Assembly: GCA_016930775.1 (NCBI GenBank)
Contig: JAFGGB010000159.1
Location: forward strand, 1-41,354
Reading direction: 5' to 3'
Length of the DNA stretch: 41,354 nucleotides
From: Deltaproteobacteria bacterium
Lineage (GTDB): Bacteria > Desulfobacterota > Syntrophia > Syntrophales > UBA2210
A model generated the notes under the pieces. It saw nothing but the letters and a program-made list of their open reading frames with translations, did no database searches and was not told the origin of the DNA. A program made the translations under genes and the position numbers. Shown here piece by piece: positions 28,051 to 36,856 of the stretch; position 1 is the stretch's first letter; every line of letters starts with the position of its first letter.

Positions 28051-29568
28051 ATGGCGAAGGAAATGATCATTAACTGCAACGAACAGGAGCACCGCGTAGC
28101 GGTCCTGACGAATTCCACTCTCTCGAACCTTTTTATCGAGCGGGCCGACGAGCGATCGCCCGCAGGAAACATCTATCTTGGAAAAGTCGTTCGAGTGCTG
28201 CCGGGAATGCAGGCGGCCTTTGTAGATATCGGCCTCGAACGAACGGCCTTCCTCTACGTGGCGGACGTTTACCACGACTTCTCCGATCTTGAGCTGCTGG
28301 TAGACAATGACACTGAAGAGGAAGTCATGGAATACGAGGAACGCTGGAACCACAGGAACAACATCCACCCCATTGAGGACATCCTCAAGGAGGGGGAAGA
28401 GGTGCTTGCCCAGGTCGCCAAGGAACCTCTGGGAAACAAGGGCGCCCGCATTACAACTCACATCTCGCTTCCCGGTCGGACGCTGGTCCTTATGCCGACC
28501 CTCGAGCATACCGGCATATCCAGAAAGATCAAGAATGAAGAGGAGCGGCGGCGACTGCAGTCGATTATCGAACGTTTCATTCCCGAGGGTTTCGGCGCCA
28601 TAGCCAGAACGGCGAGCGAGGGACGGGAAGAAAAGGATTTGAAAAACGACCTGGAATATCTCGTGCGGCTCTGGGAAAAAATCAGAAAAAAAAGAACGCA
28701 CGTGGGAGCGCCGGCGCTGGTGCATAAGGATTTCGGCATCACCCTCAGAACCTTGCGGGACTTTTATACAAATGATGTTGGAAGGATCGTCGTCGACTGT
28801 CCCGATGAACGGCAAAAAATTGTCGAGTTCATGGAAACCTTTATGCCGGGAGAACGATACCGGCTCGATTTATATGAGGAACGCGAGCCAATCTTCGATC
28901 ATTTCGGCATAGAGTTCGATGTGAAGCGCTCACTCAACAAGAAGGTATGGCTGAAATCGGGAGGATACATCGTCATTGAAGAGACGGAGGCTCTCTGCTC
29001 GGTCGACGTGAACACCGGCAAGTACGTGGGGAAACGCAAACTGGAAGATACGATACTGAAAACGAACCTGGAAGCTGTCAAGGAAATCGCTTACGAGTTG
29101 TCCGTGAGAAACATCGGGGGCATTATCATCATCGATTTCATCGATATGGAAAGCGAGGCCGACAGGGAGAAGGTTTTTGCGGCTCTTAAGGAAGAATTGG
29201 AAAAAGACAAGAACAAAACAAATATCCAGAAAATTTCGGAGCTTGGACTCATCGAGATGACGCGGCAGCGCACCGGCAAGAGCCTCTCGAAAATTCTCTG
29301 CGAAACCTGCCCCTATTGCGAAGGCAGAGGCGCCGTCAAATCGAAAACGACCATTTGTTACGAAATCCTTCGCGACCTGCAGAGAGAAAGCCTGGACCCC
29401 CTGAGCAAGGCGATCTGCGTCCTCGCTCACCCCGACGTGGCCAATATCCTTATTGAAGACGAGACTCACGCCATCGAAAAGCTCGAAAAGAAACTCAACA
29501 AGAAAATTTTCGTCAAAACCGACAACACCTTCCATCAGGAACATTTCGAAATCATACCCGTCAACTGA
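28051..29568 (+). CDS. rng: Ribonuclease E/G family protein (RNase G)
   Basis: S1-like GNIYLGKVVRVLPGMQAAFVDIGLERTAFLYVAD; VDVNTGKYVGK; GGIIIIDFIDM; RQRTGKSLSKILCETCPYCEGRG. Confidence 0.96.
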   Translation: MAKEMIINCNEQEHRVAVLTNSTLSNLFIERADERSPAGNIYLGKVVRVLPGMQAAFVDIGLERTAFLYVADVYHDFSDLELLVDNDTEEEVMEYEERWNHRNNIHPIEDILKEGEEVLAQVAKEPLGNKGARITTHISLPGRTLVLMPTLEHTGISRKIKNEEERRRLQSIIERFIPEGFGAIARTASEGREEKDLKNDLEYLVRLWEKIRKKRTHVGAPALVHKDFGITLRTLRDFYTNDVGRIVVDCPDERQKIVEFMETFMPGERYRLDLYEEREPIFDHFGIEFDVKRSLNKKVWLKSGGYIVIEETEALCSVDVNTGKYVGKRKLEDTILKTNLEAVKEIAYELSVRNIGGIIIIDFIDMESEADREKVFAALKEELEKDKNKTNIQKISELGLIEMTRQRTGKSLSKILCETCPYCEGRGAVKSKTTICYEILRDLQRESLDPLSKAICVLAHPDVANILIEDETHAIEKLEKKLNKKIFVKTDNTFHQEHFEIIPVN

Positions 29569-29702
29569 AAAGCTCCACCGAGGCCAATCGAGCGGATCAG
29601 ACCGTCTCTCCTATGCGCATAGTTGAGAAGCTCGTCGGCGCTCCTGTTATGGGAACAAGCTTCCAAGATCGCTTTATACGCCTGAGCTTTGTATAGATAA
29701 TA

Positions 29703-29724
29703 TGAATTGGACTAATTCAATGAC
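29703..29724 (+). promoter_or_regulatory. Palindromic operator-like site TGAATT-N5-AATTCA upstream of yedE-like gene
   Basis: Perfect 6-bp arms 29703-29708 / 29714-29719, overlapping the first box of a possible TTGGAC-N16-TATAAA promoter. Confidence 0.4.
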
Positions 29725-29779
29725 ATGCTATAAAAATGGCCCGTTTCCGATATATATTACGCCTCAAGGAGCCATATTT

Positions 29780-30865
29780 ATGAAGAATAATTTTTTGGCC
29801 TCGCGATGGGGAATCGTCGCCGTAGGCGCCGTTATCGGCATAGCGGCCGCACTTCTCCAGAAACTGGGCAACCCTGGCAACATGGGCATCTGCGTCGCCT
29901 GCTTCGAGCGTGACATCGCCGGGGCCGTCGGACTTCACCGCGCCGAAGTCGTCCAGTACGTAAGGCCGGAAATCATCGGTTTCGTCCTGGGTTCCTTCGC
30001 AGCCGCTCTTCTTTTTAGAGAATTCAGGTCACGCTCGGGTTCCTCTCCTTTTGTTCGATTTATCCTCGGCATCTTCGCCATGATCGGCGCCCTCGTCTTT
30101 CTCGGGTGCCCCTGGCGGGCGCTCCTGAGACTTGCCGGGGGCGATGGAAACGCTCTCTTCGGCATCATCGGCCTGGTTGCGGGCATCTGGATAGGAACTC
30201 TCTTCCTCCGAGGCGGTTATAATCTGGGCCGCTCTCAAAAAACAGCCGCGGGAGCAGGACTTCTCATGCCGCTCGTCATGGCGGGCCTCCTGACCCTTGT
30301 TCTTGTCTATCCACCCATAGTCGATCAGGCGAAAAGCGGCGTTCTTTTTTACAGCCTTAAGGGACCGGGCGCGATGCATGCCCCTCTCCTGTTATCCCTT
30401 GCAGCAGGCCTGGCTATCGGGTTCATCGCCCAGCGGAGCCGGTTCTGCACCATGGGGGCCTTCAGGGATCTCCTTCTCTTTGGTCAAACGCACCTTTTGG
30501 GCGGCGTCGCGGCGCTTCTCGTTGCCGCCTTCGCAACCAACATGATTCTAGGCCAGTTCAAGGCGGGCTTCGAGGGACAACCGGTAGCCCATACATTGAT
30601 TTTCTGGAATTTTGCCGGAATGCTCCTTGCGGGCCTGGCTTTTGCCCTGGCCGGCGGCTGCCCCGGTCGTCAACTCTTTCTCGCAGGCGAAGGCGACGGC
30701 GATGCAGCCGTCTTCGTTTCGGGCATGATCGTCGGAGCGGCCTTCTCTCACAACTTCGGACTTGCCAGCTCGCCCGCCGGAATAGGACCGCACGGTATGG
30801 CCGCTGTCGTAGTTGGACTTGCTGTTTGTCTTTTTATAGGATTTACCCTACGAAAAAGCGTTTAA
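29780..30865 (+). CDS. yedE: YeeE/YedE family transporter (YedE-type, putative selenium/sulfur metabolism)
   Basis: LGNPGNMGICVACFERDIAGAVGLHRAEVVQYVRPEIIGFVLG; FIAQRSRFCTMGAFRDLLLF; repeated small-residue TM helices. Confidence 0.9.
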   Translation: MKNNFLASRWGIVAVGAVIGIAAALLQKLGNPGNMGICVACFERDIAGAVGLHRAEVVQYVRPEIIGFVLGSFAAALLFREFRSRSGSSPFVRFILGIFAMIGALVFLGCPWRALLRLAGGDGNALFGIIGLVAGIWIGTLFLRGGYNLGRSQKTAAGAGLLMPLVMAGLLTLVLVYPPIVDQAKSGVLFYSLKGPGAMHAPLLLSLAAGLAIGFIAQRSRFCTMGAFRDLLLFGQTHLLGGVAALLVAAFATNMILGQFKAGFEGQPVAHTLIFWNFAGMLLAGLAFALAGGCPGRQLFLAGEGDGDAAVFVSGMIVGAAFSHNFGLASSPAGIGPHGMAAVVVGLAVCLFIGFTLRKSV

Positions 30866-30876
30866 GGAGAAAGAAT

Positions 30877-31107
30877 ATGGCTGCCACGGTTGATGCTCGG
30901 GGGCTTTCCTGTCCCCAACCCGTTTTGTTGACTCTCGATGCCATGAAGACATCGGAAGAACATGAAATTATCGTGCTGGTCGATACTGAGACATCGAAAG
31001 AAAACGTCCTCAGGGCCGCTTCGAGTCACGGCTGGTCTGAAAAAGAAGTCATTGCGGAAAGTGATGGCTTCCGCATAACAATCATGAAGCCGGATCGGAA
31101 AAAATAA
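30877..31107 (+). CDS. TusA-family sulfurtransferase-like protein (SirA/YedF type)
   Basis: VDARGLSCPQPVLLTLDAMKT signature; RBS aaggag. Confidence 0.92.
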   Translation: MAATVDARGLSCPQPVLLTLDAMKTSEEHEIIVLVDTETSKENVLRAASSHGWSEKEVIAESDGFRITIMKPDRKK

Positions 31108-31160
31108 TCGGTGAACAAACCGTGCCGCTCGGCTGCCCGGCAAAGGATGCAGATTCAGTC

Positions 31161-31397
31161 ATGATTCACAGGAAGAAAGAAGAAGGGGCGCTGATTACGG
31201 CCGATATGACGCTTGTCGCCGTCATGGAACAGTTTCCGGCGGCGGAAGCGGTCTTTCGAATGTACGACAGTCAGGCAGGAACCTGCCTCTGCTGTCAGGC
31301 CCTTTTCGACACTATCGATGATATTGTCGAGAGGTACGGGCTCGACGGGGATGCGCTTCTTCGCGAACTGAGGGAAGCCGCCTCGGCGAACGCATAG
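31161..31397 (+). CDS. DUF1858-like / redox disulfide domain protein
   Basis: MTLVAVMEQFPAAEAVFRMYDSQAGTCLCCQALFDTIDDIVERYGLDGDALLREL; alternative GTG start at 31122. Confidence 0.8.
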   Translation: MIHRKKEEGALITADMTLVAVMEQFPAAEAVFRMYDSQAGTCLCCQALFDTIDDIVERYGLDGDALLRELREAASANA

Positions 31398-31402
31398 GTC
31401 AG

Positions 31403-32608
31403 CTACAATACATCGTCGATGCAGCGGGAGAGATCATCGAGGTCGCACTCAGAAACACTGAACCTGTGATGGGCGAAAGCGGCAGTATATTTCAATCCGC
31501 CGCCTGTAACGAGACAGACGATAGAATGATCGGGATGCGCTTCTCCTTCCCGAACGAGTCGTTTTACCGCCGCCAGGGGAACGGCCGCTGCCGGCTGACC
31601 GAAGATTCCCTGCCCGGCCATTTCACGCTGAGCCTCGATAATCTCGTCATCGCCGACGGCCGCCACTATGCCTCCGGTTTCGTAAATCTTCCGCAATGCC
31701 GCATTGCCGCTGGGCGGCGCCGGATTGGCAATGGCGCCGGCGATTGTCCGGGGCTCGTCGATGGGCGTCACTATTTCCTGCCGCTCCCGATAGGCCTTGT
31801 AAATCGGCGCGCAACCGCTTGCTTGGGCAGCCACGAAGCGGGGCAGCCGGTCTATGAGTCCCGCCCGCTTGAATTCCTCGAATCCCTTGACGATGCCCCG
31901 GAAATTCCCTCCTGAACTTGTGGGGACGACTATGAAGTCAGGAACGTTGAATCGGCACTGTTCGCATATTTCGAAGGCTATGGTTTTCGATCCCTCCACT
32001 CGAAAAGGCACATCGGAATTCATGAAATAGATCTCCCGGCTTCTACCGATCTCAAGACTCTTATGGTACATGGACCCATAATCACCCCGGACCCGGATCA
32101 CCCGGGCGCCATAAATGGCGATAGGGTTGATTTTCTCGGAGGCCGTGCCGGCACTGACCAGAACAACGGCATTCAGCCCGGCCCTGGCGCCATAAGCCGC
32201 CACGGAGGCGGCCATGTTTCCCGTCGAAACCGTTCCAATCGTCCCGTATCCCAGCGCCACCGCATGGGCAAGGGCCGTTACGGTGCCCCTGTCCTTGAAA
32301 GACCATGTGGGGTTCCGGCTTTCGTCCTTTAAAAACAGGCGGCCGACATGGAACCGGGCGGCCAGAGGATGGGCTTCCACCAGGGGCGTAAAACCTTCTC
32401 CGAGAGTAAGACCGCGGCCTTCATCGGAGAAAGGTAGAAACTCTCCGTACCTGGCGAAGATTGTGCTTCCGAAGGGTTCGTCTTCGCGGATGCAAGCCGG
32501 AAAGGCTGTCTCCACCTCCAAGGGTTCGCCGCAGATGTCGCAACGGGGAAATGACGTGTCCGGCGGATAGCCGGTTTTACATCCGGTGCAACGAAGCTTG
32601 TAGTCCAT
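31403..32608 (-). CDS. thrC: Threonine synthase-like PLP-dependent enzyme
   Basis: N-terminal Cys motif (CTGCKTGYP...CDICGEPL); DESRNPTWSFKDRG PLP-lysine motif; PTSSGGNFRGI. Confidence 0.9.
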   Translation of the reverse strand: MDYKLRCTGCKTGYPPDTSFPRCDICGEPLEVETAFPACIREDEPFGSTIFARYGEFLPFSDEGRGLTLGEGFTPLVEAHPLAARFHVGRLFLKDESRNPTWSFKDRGTVTALAHAVALGYGTIGTVSTGNMAASVAAYGARAGLNAVVLVSAGTASEKINPIAIYGARVIRVRGDYGSMYHKSLEIGRSREIYFMNSDVPFRVEGSKTIAFEICEQCRFNVPDFIVVPTSSGGNFRGIVKGFEEFKRAGLIDRLPRFVAAQASGCAPIYKAYRERQEIVTPIDEPRTIAGAIANPAPPSGNAALRKIYETGGIVAAVGDDEIIEAQREMAGQGIFGQPAAAVPLAAVKRLVREGEAHPDHSIVCLVTGGGLKYTAAFAHHRFSVSECDLDDLSRCIDDVL

Positions 32609-32732
32609 ATTCGATTCCCCCTCGGCCACTTCTCGTTTATGTAAATCCCACCATTAGATCATCGGTTAATCCGCCAGATAAAGAAGTTTAAAACAGCTTC
32701 CTATAATCGACCTTTACAGGATTGGCCTTTTC

Positions 32733-33464
32733 CTAGTTTTTGTCGCCGAAGGGCAGCTTTAAACCTTTCAGTTTGTCCTTGATGTCCTGCAGCGATGGCA
32801 TGGGCCCCTTATCTCCGCCCTCCTGTTTATTCTCTTCAGGCTCATCCAAGATGGCAAACATGTTTGGCGCAGCCGCATACCCCGCGGGAAGTTCGAAGAG
32901 GGCCTTAGGCTGGGACCCGGTTTTTATCTTTCGAAGCTCCGTCATGCTCCCGTCTTCATGCTTGGTCCGCATGGGCAAATCAAATTCCTTTGCCACCCAG
33001 ATCGTCGATTCGCTTTTTTTCTTGAAGCCCAGAAATTCAACTGTGGCAGCGACGAGTTTCTTCTCGCATTTATAACCGTTTACCGTCTCCGTCCCCAGTT
33101 CTTTCACTACGTTCTGGGTTGCGACATCCTTGAACATCTTTCCCCACTCTGCCTCATCGAAGGGCTTCTCGTAATAGAGCTTTTTGCCGGGGTTGATCAT
33201 CCAGATGATTTTTTTGTCCTTTCTGTAGATCATTGTCATGGTTCCCTTGCCCATCTGGACGGCGCCCTCCATGCGCATCTTGTCGGGCGTTACATAGAAT
33301 TTTTGCAGACCTTCTTCAACGCCTTTCGAATTGATATGAATCTGCTCCGCGGAAAAGCTTGAAATCTTGGCGGCAGAGGCTGTCGACGGTGCGAGAGCAA
33401 ACAACAGACAAAGAACTGTTCCAAGGAAACGGGCCATGCGATGTGCGATTTTGCTGTCAGACAT
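32733..33464 (-). CDS. Periplasmic DUF4412-like protein
   Basis: Signal peptide; YVTPDKMRMEGAVQMGKGTMTMIYRKDKKIIWMINPGKKLYYEKPF. Confidence 0.8.
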   Translation of the reverse strand: MSDSKIAHRMARFLGTVLCLLFALAPSTASAAKISSFSAEQIHINSKGVEEGLQKFYVTPDKMRMEGAVQMGKGTMTMIYRKDKKIIWMINPGKKLYYEKPFDEAEWGKMFKDVATQNVVKELGTETVNGYKCEKKLVAATVEFLGFKKKSESTIWVAKEFDLPMRTKHEDGSMTELRKIKTGSQPKALFELPAGYAAAPNMFAILDEPEENKQEGGDKGPMPSLQDIKDKLKGLKLPFGDKN

Positions 33465-33540
33465 AATTCCTCCTATTGATACCGTGAATTGGGGTTCACT
33501 ATACACGAAAGGAACCCTGATCTGCAAAAGACGCAACCCA

Positions 33541-34557
33541 TCACTGAAAGGCCGCAACCTTTTCGTCACGCACGTTGGCGATTCCGATGGATCGGGAACC
33601 CCTCTCGATTTCTTTGATCATCTCAACAATAGAATCGTTTACCGGCGTGGCAACGCCGCATTCTTTTCCTTTGCTGCCGATATATCCGTTCAGAAAATCT
33701 ATTTCCGTGGGTCTGCCGCGCTCGAGCGATTGAAGCATCGAGGATTTCAGACGGCGGTATTTGAATCCCATAAGGCGGATTACGAGGTGTCGTTTCCAAT
33801 CGGGTCCCTTGAAAAAATTGTAATAATCAAATTTATTTGCATAGGGCGGCACCTTGAGACCCAGGGTATCGGCCACATCCATTGCCTCACGCACAATCCT
33901 GATGAAAATTTTTCTCGCCTGCTTCAGACGGAGCATTTCACCGAGAGTGAGCCCCGAAATGGCGCCGAGAGCGGTAATGCAGGAATTAATAATCAGCTTT
34001 GAGTAGAGAGCCTCCAGAATATCAGCTGTGACCGTCACGGGAAGGATTGTTTCAAGTATTTCCTTGACCTCCCCGAGGCGAGACTCGCTTCTCTTGTCGA
34101 GACAGCCTATTACAAATTCTCCCATGGAAGTCATAACGAGTTCCGCGGGACCCTCCATGGTGGCGCCCCAGCCGACCACACAACCGACAACCCTCTCCCT
34201 GCCCACCACCTCCGATAGCGCCTCTTCGCAGATTCCGTTCTGGAGCGACGCGACGAGAGAATCATCCTTCAGAAACGGGAGGATCTCCCGGGCCGCGCTT
34301 ATCAGATCCGTGGCTTTTGTTGCATGGAAAACGACGTCTTTTGGCCCCGATAGATCGGAAATCCGGGTCACGGCAGGCAGTTTAATGGTGTGATTGCCCC
34401 TGACTCCGGAGATACGGAGCCCTTCTTCACCGATCTTTCGTACAATTTCCGGATGTTTGCAGACTAATTCAATGTCGCAGCCTGCTTTGGCGGCAAAGCC
34501 GGCAACAATGCCCCCGACGGCGCCGGCCCCCACTACAGCTATCCTTGGCTTCGCCAT
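33541..34557 (-). CDS. panE: 2-dehydropantoate 2-reductase family protein
   Basis: RIAVVGAGAVGGIVAGFAAKAGCDIELVCK; C-terminal RGRPTEIDFLNGYI. Confidence 0.9.
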   Translation of the reverse strand: MAKPRIAVVGAGAVGGIVAGFAAKAGCDIELVCKHPEIVRKIGEEGLRISGVRGNHTIKLPAVTRISDLSGPKDVVFHATKATDLISAAREILPFLKDDSLVASLQNGICEEALSEVVGRERVVGCVVGWGATMEGPAELVMTSMGEFVIGCLDKRSESRLGEVKEILETILPVTVTADILEALYSKLIINSCITALGAISGLTLGEMLRLKQARKIFIRIVREAMDVADTLGLKVPPYANKFDYYNFFKGPDWKRHLVIRLMGFKYRRLKSSMLQSLERGRPTEIDFLNGYIGSKGKECGVATPVNDSIVEMIKEIERGSRSIGIANVRDEKVAAFQ

Positions 34558-34878
34558 AACGATTTCTCCCCCAGGAAATCTGGTATTTTACTATGCTTGA
34601 CAATAGTTCTCGCTTCTTTTAGAAGAGTTATACACGCACCTGATTTTCATGTCACTATAACATATAAAGGGCACAGATCGCCTGTGTATCATTGTGCAAC
34701 CGGCGGAGCATCAATAACAAAGTCGGACCGATCTCTCCTGCGACCTCCTCGACACACTCGGCCCGAGAATAATCAAAGGCGACACCAATAACCGGAATAA
34801 CCAGACAGCGGGAACTGTCCAGCAGGCGGTTCAGCAATACAATCGATCATCAGCGAAAAGAAAGGAACAGGGGGCGCT

Positions 34879-36780
34879 ATGTCAAGAGACAAGAACTACG
34901 ACGAGGCTTTTAAAGAATCTATCACAAATCCAGATTCCTTCTGGGCAAAAGCAGCTGAAGATGTTCGCTGGGTAAAGAAATGGGAGAAGGTTCTCGATGA
35001 AAGCGGGAAGCCCTTCTACCGGTGGTTCACCGGAGGACTCCTGAATACCTGCTACAATGCTCTGGATTGCCATGTGGAGCAGGGGCGTGCCGATCAGACG
35101 GCGGTCATCTATGACAGTCCCGTGACCGGCGTCGTCAGAAAAATCACCTACCGTGAAATGCTCGATGACGTATCCCGGTTCGCCGGCGCCTTGAAAGGTC
35201 TCGGCGTATCCAAGGGAGACACCGTGGTAGTCTACATGCCCATGATCCCCCAGGCACTGGTGGCCGTCCTGGCCTGCGCCCGCCTGGGAGCGGTCCATTC
35301 AGTCGTCTTCGGCGGATTCGCCCCCAATGAACTGGCGATCAGGATTGACGACGCAAAACCCAAGGTCATAATTTCCGCATCCTGCGGCATTGAGGGCGCG
35401 AAAGTGATTTCCTACAAGCCCCTCCTCGACGGGGCCGTTAAAATTGCAAAGCACAAACCGGGAAATTGCATCATCTATCAGCGGCCTCAGATGAAGGCCG
35501 ACCTTGTGGAAGGCAGGGATCACGATTGGGAGGAGCTGGCAAAGAAAGCGGAACCGGCCTCCTGTGTGCCCGTGACGGCAACAGACCCTCTCTACATTCT
35601 CTACACTTCGGGAACGACGGGACGGCCAAAAGGCGTTATGCGGGATCACGGAGGCCATGTCGTGGCCCTCAAGTGGTCAATGAAGAATATCTATGACGTG
35701 AAGCCCGGCGACGTTTACTGGGCCGCCTCCGACGTAGGCTGGGTCGTGGGCCATTCCTATATAATCTATGCTCCGCTGTTTATGGGGTGCACCACTGTTC
35801 TCTATGAAGGCAAACCCGTGGGAACTCCCGATCCCGGCGCATTCTGGCGGGTCATCGCTCAGCACGGAGTGAACGTTCTATTTACGGCGCCGACGGCCTT
35901 CAGAGCCATCAAGCGGGAAGATCCGGAAGCGACCTGCCTGAAGAAGTACGACATCAGTTCCCTGAAATATCTCTTCCTCGCAGGCGAGCGCCTGGACCCC
36001 GATACTTATTATTGGGCATCGAAGATCCTCGGACGACCGGTCATAGATCACTGGTGGCAGACGGAAACAGGATGGCCCATCGCCGCAAACTGCCTGGGCA
36101 TCGAGGCGCTGCCTGTCAAGGCAGGCTCTCCCACAAAGCCCGTGCCGGGCTACAATGTTATGATTGTCGATGCCTCTGGCAAGGAATTGCCCAGGGGCGA
36201 GGAGGGTTACGTCGTCATCAAACTTCCCCTCCCCCCGGGCTGTCTTCCCACGCTCTGGAACGACGACAAGCGTTATCTCGAATACGTCGAGGAAATACCC
36301 GGCTATTATATCACCGGCGACGGCGGATACTTCGATAAAGACGGCTATCTCTTCATCATGGGCCGCATCGATGACGTTATCAACGTGGCAGGCCACCGTC
36401 TCTCCACGGGCGCCATGGAGGAAATCGTCTCGAAACACAGAGATGTTGCTGAGTGTGCGGTCCTCGGCGCCAACGATCAACTCAAGGGCGAGGTTCCCAT
36501 CGGCTTTGTTGTTCTCAAGGCCGGGGTAACGAGGACTCACGATGAAATTGTTAAAGAACTGGTGCAGATGGTTCGCGACGAAATAGGCGCCGTTGCATGC
36601 TTCAAACAAGCCGCTGTCGTCGCTGCGCTGCCAAAAACCCGGTCAGGCAAGACCCTCCGCGGCACTATAAAAAAGATCGCCAACGGTGAGAAATTCACCG
36701 TGCCGTCGACAATCGAGGACCCCGCAGTGCTCACTGCCATCGAGGAATCGGCCAGAAAAATCGGCTTCGGCAAGAAATAA
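34879..36780 (+). CDS. prpE: Acyl-CoA synthetase, propionyl-CoA synthetase (PrpE)-like
   Basis: LYILYTSGTTGRPKGVMRDHGGH; WWQTETGWPIA; C-terminal LPKTRSGKTLRGTIKKIANGE; overall PrpE/Acs length. Confidence 0.93.
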   Translation: MSRDKNYDEAFKESITNPDSFWAKAAEDVRWVKKWEKVLDESGKPFYRWFTGGLLNTCYNALDCHVEQGRADQTAVIYDSPVTGVVRKITYREMLDDVSRFAGALKGLGVSKGDTVVVYMPMIPQALVAVLACARLGAVHSVVFGGFAPNELAIRIDDAKPKVIISASCGIEGAKVISYKPLLDGAVKIAKHKPGNCIIYQRPQMKADLVEGRDHDWEELAKKAEPASCVPVTATDPLYILYTSGTTGRPKGVMRDHGGHVVALKWSMKNIYDVKPGDVYWAASDVGWVVGHSYIIYAPLFMGCTTVLYEGKPVGTPDPGAFWRVIAQHGVNVLFTAPTAFRAIKREDPEATCLKKYDISSLKYLFLAGERLDPDTYYWASKILGRPVIDHWWQTETGWPIAANCLGIEALPVKAGSPTKPVPGYNVMIVDASGKELPRGEEGYVVIKLPLPPGCLPTLWNDDKRYLEYVEEIPGYYITGDGGYFDKDGYLFIMGRIDDVINVAGHRLSTGAMEEIVSKHRDVAECAVLGANDQLKGEVPIGFVVLKAGVTRTHDEIVKELVQMVRDEIGAVACFKQAAVVAALPKTRSGKTLRGTIKKIANGEKFTVPSTIEDPAVLTAIEESARKIGFGKK

Positions 36781-36801
36781 CAGGGGCTTTAAGACGACGG
36801 G

Positions 36802-36831
36802 GGGCGCCCCGGCGATATGATCGAGGCGCCC
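36802..36831. terminator. Hairpin between convergent genes (weak terminator candidate)
   Basis: GGGCGCC ... GGCGCCC, 7-bp arms, only a weak T tract. Confidence 0.45.
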
Positions 36832-36856
36832 TTCGTTATTCGAAAAGGATCATACC

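Noticed and set aside
29780-31397. Selenoprotein with in-frame TGA in the YedE cassette
   Set aside because: All three genes are uninterrupted and no TGA-interrupted homologous frame was seen
34655-34837. Small minus-strand ORF upstream of prpE
   Set aside because: No RBS or recognisable motif; region better explained as the prpE leader, with TTGACA at 34597
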